A stretch of DNA of 64,000 nucleotides from Hydrangea macrophylla (lineage: Eukaryota; Streptophyta; Magnoliopsida; Cornales; Hydrangeaceae), in contig CM066991.1 in NCBI GenBank assembly GCA_033977485.1, forward strand, positions 29,385,850-29,449,849, written 5' to 3'. Position numbers and translations under genes: made by a program. Under the pieces are notes generated by a model. It had not been told where the DNA came from and ran no database searches. It saw only the letters and a list, made by a program, of their open reading frames with translations. Of this stretch, positions 10,611-20,339 are shown piece after piece; within the stretch, counting starts at the first letter, position 1; each line of letters opens with the position of its first letter.

Positions 10611-11738
10611 GAGAATGGTCTCGGGTTCGTGGGCACATGGGGAATCGCGAAGCATTCGTGGTGGTTGATTTTTGATCAACGAGGTGAGTTAAATTTTGTG
10701 TATCCGAGTATATATATATATACACGTATGTATATATGTATATGAGAGTAAATTAAAGTAGTACATGTTTAATTTAATTGTTAGGGTTAAATCTTTGTAT
10801 TGGATACACGCTATTGTTGAAGTAATTTAGATAGTTCTTTCCCCTTCGTGTGACTTTGCGATCATGACATTAGGGTATTCGAAAGGGTTAGGTGAATCGT
10901 TAGTTTGATAAAAATCATATGTGAAATATTCATGTTTGTTAGGAAATATATGTGAAATTCGTTTTATTTGTAATTCACACAGTAGCAGAAACTTTAGAAA
11001 ATTATTATAAAATCGTGGCTTTGAATTTGAACATTCTGTCCGCGTGTCTCATGTAAAACGTAATTCTGCACGTTTTTCTTCTAATGGTATTTTTCATGAT
11101 TCTGCACTGTTTGGGCAGAAATTGAAGATTTCAGTAGCAGTTTTTAGTATATTAAAATGTACGAAATTGGAGAAATATGATTCGTTGTGTTATTTTTTTT
11201 ATTCATTCGTTTGACTTAACGAAAATTACTTAGAGATACATGAATTCTCATATAGTGTTGATAAAAAATAAAGGGTAATAGTCATTAACGTTGAGTCCGA
11301 TGAAAATATTTTAGAACGACTGTTATAATACTTTACAATATGAGAATTTGAATTTTTATTATGAGTTTCATGTAGGCTAATTTTGAATGTTGGGTTGAGA
11401 TTATTGTACCTGAAATAACTGATCTTATTGTGTGGTCATTTTGATAAAAAGGAGTAAATTAGATACGTTGAATAGTATATTGGGAATCTTGTAATTTGAT
11501 TGGAAATTATTGAGGGAAGAATTGTTATGGGTTAATTGATAAAATCCTTTATTGTAAGAAATTGGAATACATCTAAAAGTTAGAGATGTGATTGGATGAT
11601 AAGACGGAACTATTTGATAAATGTGAAATTCACAATTATTGGGGATAATACGAACGATAAGTGATAATTGAAACATAGTTCTTTAGTGTTCACCGCTCCC
11701 CGTTGTTGTGTTATTTTTTTGGTAGCTCGCACTCTTTT

Positions 11739-11911
11739 GCCAGTGGCTTCGTGATCAAGCTGGCTTAAGACTTGTGGAGTGTACTTTTTGCCAGTGGCTT
11801 CGTGATCAAGCTGGCCTAAGCCTTATGCTCGGCTTATATTGTATAGACGTCTTGACATATTGACCAGCCGCCCGTTGTGTATACCTGGTTTGGTTGATAC
11901 CCCAACCAAAC
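11739..11911. repeat. Hairpin repeats in the nested solo LTR
   Basis: Two copies, 51 bp apart, of GCCAG-loop-CTGGC (11739-11764 and 11790-11815) with the identical loop TGGCTTCGTGATCAAG. A third inverted repeat follows, GTTTGGTT/AACCAAAC (11888-11911). They lie in the same relative zone as the hairpin arrays of the other LTRs. Confidence 0.65.
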
Positions 11912-14100
11912 TGGCATCGGAGTGGGTGTTGGTAGTATGTCGGCACACATGGGATATATGTGTGGGCTGTACCATGGAGGGTGGCCAAGTGGTGAACCTA
12001 GGGAATACAAAGATAAATTAAAGGCTAATAAATAATGACAATGGAGTATTTCATAAGACTGATAAGTTTGGAATAATGAATGCGACATTTAAGTTATAAT
12101 GTGGACGGCTTATGTATGGAATTATTCGCCTGATTTGTGATCATTCGATTTACAGAATGGTGGGCCCACTAACTTTTATGCAGGGCTGGCTCACCATATA
12201 TATCCGAGGTAAGTATAAAACTCGAAGTAACTTTGGATTTTGGGCAAAAAACTACTTGCCATCACATAAATGGAAACTACTCTTTTGTCCAAATATGTGT
12301 GTGGAGCTACCTGTCTTGGCCCAATAGTGTTGTAATGTGGTTTGTAGTCTACGGGTTCAGGTTGGAGCCCTCAAATTTTATTATTTTTGTTTAACTCATA
12401 CCAGTCATGTGACTGACCCGAGTGTGTTATGCATTCAGATGCGCTTCTGTTTGAAACGTAGTTGGATGACATGTGCAGGATATTGCTTTTGATGATGTGA
12501 CCGATGTGCTTGGCTGTGGAGTCTTTTGGGCATTGGAACGTTGTAGTTGCTCTGACCATCGAATGTATAGATTTTATTTCTTTTTTTCTGAACTTTGTAA
12601 GAAATTTTATTTAATGAATTTTGTATTCCTTTTGTAAATTAAAATGGTATTATATGTGTAATAGAATATTATTTCTTTTATAATGAAATGGAGGATTGGG
12701 AATATAAATTTAATAATACATAATTTTTATATTAACACAGGATCACGTGTCCTTATTTAATGAGTATTTAATTCTATTTTCAAAAAAATTATTTATTAGC
12801 CTGTGTGAGGGTGTCACTCTCGGTGTTTTGGAAATTGAATATTAGTCTGGATACATACTGTAGATTGAATATTTGGTTGTCCAAAAATCGAGGTGTGACA
12901 GTGTGTGAAGAACAAGAGATGAAGAAGATGAGTGTTCCAACAAATTAAATAAAACTAAGCTAGATCCAAATCTATCTATATATATATAATAGGAATTAGA
13001 GATTAATTATGTTCACGTCTTGGAGGAATCTCAATTTTGCAATCAAAGTTGTATTGAAGACCTCCTTCTTCAAGTGTTCTTCAAGCACTCATCCATGAAA
13101 GTTGAGGGAGGCAATTGATGTTAAAATCATAATCTAATTACCCTAAGATTAGTTTATCAAATTTCAATTCATAATTCTCTCTTTATACAATTCTCTCCTA
13201 ATTGAAAGGATATCCTCCCCTTGCAAGTATATTCAATTGTGTACTTCAAGCTTCTTCAAGATATTTCAAAAGGTTCTTCAAGGTACTCCAAGATGTTCTC
13301 ATATAAGATGCATGGGATCTAATATAGAGTTTTAAAATCTTAACTCCTAAGTTTTAGGGTTAAAACAGGATTTTTAGAGCTTAAAAGAGGGTTCGAATGG
13401 CCATTTTGGTGCCTAAACACAATTTTCAGGCAATTTAATTTCTTGCAGTGGGAGCCTTCTAGAAGGGTCTGGAAGCAAAAAAATGCGATGGAGATTACAC
13501 TTCAAAGGTGGCAGTTTTGGTGGGACCCACCACCCTCTTACCCGAAACCGCCATTTACTATTTGGGTTCCCCTGGTTGCCCACAAGTCCTGTTTCTAGTT
13601 TCAAGTGCACTGCTTTTCTAGATTTTTGTAAAACTGCTTTTTGGTGTCCGAAATCGTCCGTTTACATACTGTCGAAAAGCTGTCAGGTTGAATTTCAGTA
13701 TAAAAATATTTCAGAAGGTTTTGAAATGAGAATTGAAGTCCAATTGAAGCTCAGAAGTCCTCCAGAACTTTCGTCGTCTTTTTGAAATCAAACGACTTCT
13801 TTTCCAAAATTACTTTCAAATGTGCGTCGATTTCAAACTTTTCTTTGAAATTGATTCTCTGGATACCTAGAATACTGCGTTTAGAACACTTAATGTTCAT
13901 ATAACTCTAAGAGATGATTTTGACAAAACAGGGATTTATGCATGGAAAAGGGCTTTTCTGAGCTTGAAGTCACTTTCCGAAGTTTGGTCTTTCGATTGTG
14001 TGGAATCCAGTACCTTCCACGGGGTACTTTTCATCATCAAATTCTCCAAGATGTTGTCCACCCTAAATACTATCAGTGTGGTCAAAATTGGGTGTCTACA

Positions 14101-14105
14101 ATTAC
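14101..14105. repeat. Target site duplication ATTAC (right copy)
   Basis: Pairs with 7799-7803. Confidence 0.8.
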
Positions 14106-14154
14106 CAATTTATACACTTGATATGTTTTGGATTTTGATGGGTTAATTGTCATT

Positions 14155-14352
14155 TCAGCTGTATTACTGGTGGTCGGTTATGTAAACTTTTGAGCTTTAA
14201 CATAATATTTCAGAACCTTTTCAGCGGTATTACTGGTGGTCAGTTATGTAACCTTTTGAGCTTGAACATAATATTTCAGAACCTTTTCAGTTGTATTACT
14301 GGTGGTCGGTTATGTAACCTTTTGAGCTTAAACATAATATTTCAGAACATTG
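14155..14352. repeat. Three tandem copies of a 66-bp unit
   Basis: Units start at 14155, 14221 and 14287 with TCAG(C/T)(T/G)GTATTACTGGTGG and run through CATAATATTTCAGAAC. They differ by a few substitutions each. Non-coding, within the DNA flanking the Ogre-like LTR. Confidence 0.85.
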
Positions 14353-15080
14353 CATAAATTTCCATCTCTACAGTTGATGGTCTGCTTTTTGTAAGTCATT
14401 TCCTTTCTATTTTCTTATTTTATAATTATGTTTTCAATACTTTCAAATTTTAATTTGTTTATATCAGACAGAAAACACAAGAGATAACACAAGAGAATTA
14501 ATTTTCTTCTTGTTTTCTTTTTCATTTGTTTTTCTTCTTCAAATTTACAAACCAAACAGAGCTTTAGAGTGCGTTTGGATCTCCACAAAATTGCCAATAA
14601 GACCATTTTGAATAATTAAGATATTTAGAGGTGTTGAATTGTTCAAATATTAATAAATTTCACATCTAGCAAATATCATATCCAACTTACTCAAGTACTT
14701 TTGTTTAAAATATTGTCTTGTTTTTATTTTTATTTTTATTTTTATTTTTTGTTAAAAGTTTATCTTATCAATCAAGAGACTAGAAATAGTTGTCTTGTGC
14801 TATTATAGGAATAACAAGTTAGTTGTTAAAGAAAACACCAACAAGATAACTTCACTTTATCATATCTCGTCATTTATGAAATAACAAATTAAAATTAACT
14901 AATTAAAAAAAAATTCATAAAATCAATCAGTTAAATCACACTGAAACTCATTCATCCCACTCGTGAAGACAGTCTTTGCTTACATGGAATTGTATATACA
15001 AATCACTAACATTTCTTCAAATCACAAATCATGTTATTGTTTGCACAAAAAAAACATTTTAAGTCAAAATTTACAAACGC
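14353..15080. other. AT-rich DNA, no gene seen
   Basis: No coding region. The stretch 14450-14570 again has AACACAAGAG and TTTTCTTCTTG blocks like those at 2.9 and 6.3 kb. AGTGCGTTTGGAT near 14568 is a phrase often seen at MITE ends, but no second end was found. Confidence 0.35.
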
Positions 15081-15720
15081 CGATTGTAATTTTTTATTCG
15101 GACTAACAGTCCGATCGCATGATTTATTCAAAGTTGTTTGGGAATATATTTTAAACCATTTAGGTGAAGTCGGGCTGTGTCAATAGACCGATTTAGCCAA
15201 ACACTTCATGCCCGATGCCCATTAAGTTATGGTCATAACCATGGCTGGTCAACATAAAAGGGACACGGAATCATGGCATACTATTGGGCCCGTTGATTGA
15301 CTTAGAAAGTCTCAAACATATGAGAACAAATGGCTTTGTTGTCAAAGGGACATGATTCAATTGGCATTTGGCAGTAATATTATTTCAGCCCGACCGTGCG
15401 CCTTAGTTCGGGCTGCTTGCTTGGTAATTGATATGGTCTGATCCACTGATAATGATATGATATGGTGAATACATGGCCACGTTCATAGCAAAAAAAATAA
15501 AAAGAAAACATGGCCACGTCCACTGATAATTGTATGATATGGTGAATACATGGCCACGTTCTTAGCAAAAAAAAAAAAAAAAAAGAAAACATGGCCACGT
15601 GGCCATTCAACAAAAATATTGCCCGCCGTTCATGTCTCATCGGGCTAGTCTCATTTTGGCAGTTCGTTCCATTGCATGATTTTTGGCTGACCATCAATGT
15701 CTCACAATATTTGACATGCA
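15081..15720. mobile_element. Remnant resembling a Tat-type LTR, with internal duplication
   Basis: Several GCCCGAT and CCGAT words and GGGCTGTGTCAAT-like text recall the Tat LTR at 50.0-50.5 kb. Within it a unit of about 77 bp, from CCACTGATAAT through ACATGGCCACGT, is duplicated in tandem (about 15443-15600) with an A-rich tract of different length in each copy. No ends or target duplications recognised, so the assignment is weak. Confidence 0.3.
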
Positions 15721-15778
15721 CTTTGGAACGCTATGGTGGGCCACTCATGAGAGTATATTAGTCTCTACAAATTTTTTA

Positions 15779-15905
15779 GGATAATATTTTTATTGTTGTA
15801 AGGGAATATTTCAAGATATATGTCATATTATCAATTATGAAAGGATAATATTTTTATTGTTGTAAGGGAATATTCCAAGATACAGGTAATATTATCAAAT
15901 ATGGA
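15779..15905. repeat. Tandem duplication of a 64-bp unit
   Basis: GGATAATATTTTTATTG starts at 15779 and again at 15843, with near-identical sequence to 15905. Non-coding. Confidence 0.75.
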
Positions 15906-16329
15906 ATGGAAAGATAATATTTCAAATATTATCCCTTTTGAAAAGACAATATTATCATATCTTGGGATAATATCATTATAATATTTATGGAGATAATATC
16001 TCAAGATTTGGAGAGTATATCTTTTTGCGTGTAAGAGAAGTCAGTCGAATGAAGACCAAATTTGGTCTAAGTTCAAAATATATACAATTCACGCTCAATG
16101 CTCACAAGAACGGGTGCCGAAGTCAAACAAGTTTTGCAATTTTGGTATAACACATTCTCACCCAAAGTATCTCAACAAAGTTCACCTCTATTTTAGTCAA
16201 TGAAGTTAATTGCCAAACGGAAAACGTTTCCAGCAAAGCAACGGTAGTAACCTACTAGTCCCAAGGAACCATGAATCTCAGATATAAAGCAAATCTATAA
16301 CGGTCCCAATGTTAGAAGTATCCACGGAT

Positions 16330-18041
16330 ACTCCATTACCAAAAATGACATGTTCAAGAAACTTTTTACCTCGGATAATCAATATTCACACTTAGATAAT
16401 TTGGTATACATAGTCATCGGTGCTCAATCACAACTTGTCTTAGCAAGGATTAAACACACAGTTTATCAAATTTGCCAAAGCAGCAGGTGCGTTCATCAAA
16501 CTGAGTGGTATAACAAGGGATTCACAATGTCCTTAATACGGGCGGAAAGTAGTCTTGGGAATCTCACGTTCCCTAGTGTGCAACTGGTGATAACTCTATT
16601 TCAAATCAATCTTTGAAGCTAAACACATTGAACTACGAAGTTAGTCAAAAGGATCTATTGATTCTTATAGTCACAAGATTTGATGTCATAAGCAATACTC
16701 AACTTAAGAGGGCCATCTATCTTCTTGGCACAGGAAAATGGGTACTCTCCAAGGAGACGGATTAAGACAAATGAATCGCTAACCTGTAAGTTCCCCAACT
16801 GAGTCCTTAACTCTTTCAACTCTACGGATGTCTTACAATACGGCGGCATCAAAATAGATGGAGTACTGGGTATTAATCTGTCATAACTCAATTCTCACGG
16901 ATGGGTGACAAGTCATGCAAATTCTCAGGAAACACGTCAGTGTACTAACCCACAATGGAAGAGAAATCAATCAAATTTGGTTCATTCTCATCGGAAAACA
17001 AAACAAGCTATTTAAGGAGTCAATACGACTTTTACCATTTCGCAAACTGTAAAGCGGATATATCGGAGTCTCTATACGATCATCCATGAAACAACTAAGA
17101 TTCCCGAATGGTAATGCAAAAGCTACCTTCCTCTCGAAACAAGTCACAAGTGCTTGGCAAGTACTCACTAGTCCACACTCACAATCATAAATCAAAGATG
17201 GTGTGCTGGTCAGCTATCACAGTTCGTAGCCACGACATACTCGATCCAAGGGAACTAAGCCTCCAATAGAAGTATCAATTAACAACTAACAATGTAGGAA
17301 CCGAATGACTCATTCCTCAACTCAATGATGATGCACAAGGTGGTATCCGAAGGGATACGATTCGTCGATATCTACGGGCATAGTGGCACTGGGACTAAAG
17401 ACGAACGACTTACCTCAAATCACGGAATCATCGGTATTACCTACTGAAGGTGCGACGGCAAAAAGATTAAACTATCCTTATTGTCCCCCTAGGGAGGCTT
17501 GACCAAAAATCTGAGTTGAAGCAGTTGGTTGTGGTGGCAACAAAGGTGGCCTACAAGTCTGCTGAAAAGGTGGACAAACTGGGGGTGGTCCAACTGACTG
17601 TTCTTAGTCGGTGCACAAAGTTCTCTAACTCTTTTATTCAAATTCAAATACTCAAATACTAATATTTTTTGAACCACTTTACTAAGTACATTCAACTCAA
17701 ATCCAACCGCGTTGGTGTGTAGGCCTGGACGAAGTCCATTCTCAATAGTTCTTACCTTCATTCTATTGTCCAATGTTATATCGGGAATGAGACTAGCCTC
17801 ATACTCAGAAATTGTCACGGCTCCCTAATGGAGATTTCAGAAATTCAATCCTCTTAGCTCGATAAACTACGAACGGGAAATACTGCTCACGAAATAATTG
17901 GCTGAGGGTGTCCCATAACCTACTGTCCATAGTCGGTGTAGTCAACACTAACCCCCACTTAAATCTGACTGAAAAACTACAGCGTCTACTCGAAGATCCT
18001 CCTCCAACAGGTACAAGGTACTCCAAATTATGAATACGCAC
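16330..18041 (-). pseudogene. Decayed Ty3/gypsy gag-pol (old Tekay-like element)
   Basis: Minus-strand pieces resemble those of the intact element next door. At 17805-18041 a gag segment contains WDTLSQLFREQYFP, followed at 17489-17818 by MTISEYEA, the usual gag core order. At 16655-16891 a segment with VELKELRTQLGNL followed by CAKKIDGPLKLSIAYD corresponds to the RT stretch that reads [13 protein letters not shown] then [14 protein letters not shown] in the younger copy. Everything is riddled with stops and frame changes. The 5' LTR of this old element is probably the one starting at 28248, with the young element inserted between them at 18181. The 3' LTR was not recognised. Confidence 0.65.
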
Positions 18042-18180
18042 TCAAGCCACAGTTCCAAGTGAACTGGGCACGAATCTATATAGGTTAAACATTAATTCAC
18101 ACACCACTTGGATGATACGCATACCTAGCATGAGCTCACATAGCTCACAACATTAATCATATTCACGTATAACATACAAC

Positions 18181-18185
18181 GTTTC
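18181..18185. repeat. Target site duplication GTTTC (left copy)
   Basis: Identical to 27144-27148. Confidence 0.95.
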
Positions 18186-18418
18186 TGTCACGACCCATCC
18201 CACTACGCGTGGAAATAGGACACGTGGCACGCCACCAAGGCTCAACCAAACGTCATCTAATAATACGCAGCGGAAAGAACTTCTATAAAATAACCCTGGG
18301 TATTTTAAAACTTAGGAAACGTTCCCCTCTGTGTTGTAAAATACATTGAAACTAAAGTCATAAAAAGTTTTGGTCATTGAAAACACATTCAAAGATAATA
18401 GTTTTGAAAACAGAGGCT

Positions 18419-18689
18419 CAGTCGACTGCCCCGTCGACTGCACCAAGGTCCAGTCGACTGCTCCGTCGACTGTGTTAAGCAGAACCAAAAATACATCATA
18501 TAGCAAAGAGGTCCAGTCGACTGATCTGGGGATCCAGTCGACTGCTTTTCAATCAAAGGAAGCAGTAGCTAAAATCTACAGTGTTCAGTCGACTGCCCAA
18601 GGGGTTCAGTCGACTGCTTCTCTGATATTCACTTACAGTATCCCAAATACACGAGATCCAGTCGATTGATCAGGGGGTTCAGTCGACTG
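18419..18689. repeat. Array of the palindrome CAGTCGACTG in the 3' LTR
   Basis: Ten copies of GTCGACTG or a one-base variant, most as the 10-bp palindrome CAGTCGACTG, spaced irregularly. On the minus strand it lies about 1.1 kb downstream of the TATA box, so it should be in the transcribed leader. The Gln-Ser-Thr-rich ORF over it (18370-18669) is a by-product. Confidence 0.9.
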
Positions 18690-18984
18690 CTCCTCTGCTG
18701 GCAGCCCTGTGCTGGAATTTGCAAGTCCTACTACTACTCAATACCAATAACAATCACAACCACGACTGATTTTAACGCATTAAAACATAATTACAGACGT
18801 CAATGACAAGATTTCCATATTATAGAACTAATCTATGGTTCTATTATAACATATTACCAAACCTTACACAAGTTTAGGATTTAAAACAAAAACATATACA
18901 AGTGTTATCCCCGGCGTTCATCGGCCTCACTCATCGCGCTTCTTCTTATCCTTCTTCTTACCTGCAATGGAGTACATCTCCACT

Positions 18985-19003
18985 GCTCAGCTATATGCTG
19001 AGC
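18985..19003. repeat. Seven-base-stem hairpin in the LTR
   Basis: GCTCAGC, loop TATAT, GCTGAGC. Perfect and repeated in the 5' LTR. Its place after the tandem units parallels the CAGCTT/AAGCTG hairpins at 3960 and 44868. Confidence 0.75.
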
Positions 19004-19099
19004 GTACAAGTCTAACATGTACAATATATGATGAAACATGCTTTAATCTCATAAATCATACAATAGTCTCTAGGAAGAAAAATACGCATTCATCCGGTA

Positions 19100-19203
19100 G
19101 CGGCAAGTCCAAGCCTTAAACCGCGATACTAATGGCAAGTCCAAGTCTATCAACCATTGTATCCACAAGTGCCATGGCAAGTCCAAGTCTATCAACCATG
19201 CAC
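19100..19203 (-). repeat. Three hairpin units with co-varying stems in the 3' LTR
   Basis: Loop CAAGTCCAAG(T/C)CT is kept while the arms change together: GCGG/CCGC (19100-19124), AATGG/CCATT (19131-19158), and GTG-bulged C-CATGG/CCATGCAC (19169-19203). The same three units lie about 6.85 kb to the right in the 5' LTR. Confidence 0.7.
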
Positions 19204-19780
19204 AGTAGCCGTCGCTACTAAATTCTCAAACATCGAGAAGCTTACTCCGGCATGAATTTGTATAAGGCTCCCCTTTGACCCACATAGACAACTTAACGTG
19301 CTCGCGGAAATTTAGACATGCTTTTCACAATTTAGCGCGTGCATAATTAACGGGCCTACAATTAACACATGGATTTCGCCCGGATCACAATTTCGTCGTC
19401 GAAATATAATACATGTATTTCCCTATATTTCACAAGTTAGAACTTCATACCTCGTGCGAATCTCTTCAAACTTTGAAGGATCGTCTAGGGGGCTAAATAA
19501 ACGTCGGATTTCGAATTTGAGGAAATTCCTACAAGTTTATACCTGTTTTTCCCAAAAGTCTAAAATTAAGATTTTACAAAAACTTGGCCAAACACGGCCT
19601 AAGTGGTATCAAAACGTAGATCTTACCTCCACGAGTTCAAATCTGAAATCTGGAGAAAATCTGACGGACGAACGGTCGTCGATCGGCGTCGCAAAGCCCG
19701 TGGTAACAAAATCTCCTTTCTCTCTCCTCTCTCTAGATATTTATGAAAAGTTTGGATGAGAATGAATCTCATCCTCATCT

Positions 19781-19787
19781 ATTTATA
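19781..19787 (-). promoter_or_regulatory. TATA box in the 3' LTR
   Basis: Same TATAAAT as at 26626-26632. In this position it could drive read-out transcription toward lower coordinates. Confidence 0.6.
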
Positions 19788-20299
19788 GGCAAAAGTTCTT
19801 GAAATTACGCTTACCTCCCCACGAGTTCCTCAAACTTCTAATTAGTTCTCGAAACTTCGCGCACATCCATTTTATGCCTTTACGAGTAAAAACTAAAATT
19901 TTCAAAAGTTTTCGACTAAGTTTCGTTTGGGTCCAAATAACGTCCGAAAACTATATTCTGTGGAATCTCTACACAACCTACCTTTTTAATTAACGTATCT
20001 CTCACGTTCTCACCACAGTTCTCAAAATGATACTATCATATCAAAGTTTTATCAGAATTATACTACACATGTATAATTACTATTCACAGAATTACCAGAT
20101 AGAGTCAAATAACATTTAAATCATATAAATGTCATTTACTCATGATTATGCAATATGAACTTCCATGTTCCCGTGTCCTCACTGACACCTTACCGTTGAC
20201 TCACAGTCAACCTCGTCACCATCATCAATTAACATTGATAAACTCTCAATTTACAATTATGCATGATAAAACTATAAATTTTTGGAACGGGTGTGACAA

Positions 20300-20310
20300 C
20301 TCTCCCCTCC
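20300..20310 (-). other. Polypurine tract
   Basis: Minus strand GGAGGGGAGAG, one base from the start of the 3' LTR; the expected plus-strand primer of reverse transcription. Confidence 0.8.
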
Positions 20311-20339
20311 AAAAAGGAAGTTTGTCCCCAAACTTTACC

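Larger units (their letters stand above)
10012..12900 (+). mobile_element. Nested solo LTR (Ty3/gypsy type) inside the Ogre-like LTR
   Basis: Begins TGTAACAACCC and ends GAGGTGTGACA. It is flanked by GCGTG (10007-10011) and GTGTG (12901-12905), a 5-bp duplication with one mismatch. Length 2889 bp, no internal genes, so a solo LTR. I favour plus orientation because TATATAT at 10397-10403 is followed by a purine-rich leader, and because hairpin-type repeats lie downstream (11739-11815). A segment at about 10990-11150 also occurs at 28555-28700 in an LTR whose primer site implies the opposite relative orientation, so strand is uncertain. The small ORFs within are not credible genes. Confidence 0.75.
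7804..14100 (-). mobile_element. Ogre-like solo LTR, interrupted by a nested solo LTR
   Basis: On the minus strand the segment begins TGTAGACACCCAATTTTG at 14100 and ends GGTCCACA at 7804. A perfect 5-bp duplication ATTAC flanks it (7799-7803 and 14101-14105). The start matches the LTR at 60471 (TGTAGACACCCCAATTTT), and the minus-strand sequence at 8.0-8.1 kb resembles 63.2-63.3 kb (GGGCTCCTTACTCTCTC type). Subtracting the nested element and its duplication leaves about 3403 bp, in keeping with a single LTR of this family. No internal region remains. A TATA-like TTATATGAG lies near 13298-13306 on the minus strand. The rest is AT-rich and non-coding. Confidence 0.8.
18186..20298 (-). repeat. 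3' LTR of the Tekay-type element
   Basis: 2113 bp. On the minus strand it begins TGTCACACCCG at 20298 and ends GGGTCGTGACA at 18186. TATA box at 19781-19787, three hairpin units at 19100-19203, a 7-bp-stem hairpin at 18985-19003 and an array of CAGTCGACTG at 18419-18689. ORFs inside it, such as 18370-18669 and 19454-19759, are repeated in the other LTR and are non-coding. Confidence 0.95.

Noticed and set aside
18370..18669. Gln-Ser-Thr-rich ORF, also at 25236-25514
   Set aside because: Product of the CAGTCGACTG array in both LTRs; not conserved in length between the two copies.
19454..19759. 101-codon ORF present in both LTRs (also 26299-26604)
   Set aside because: Lies in U3/R of near-identical LTRs, so duplication does not imply coding; it is antisense to the element's transcription.
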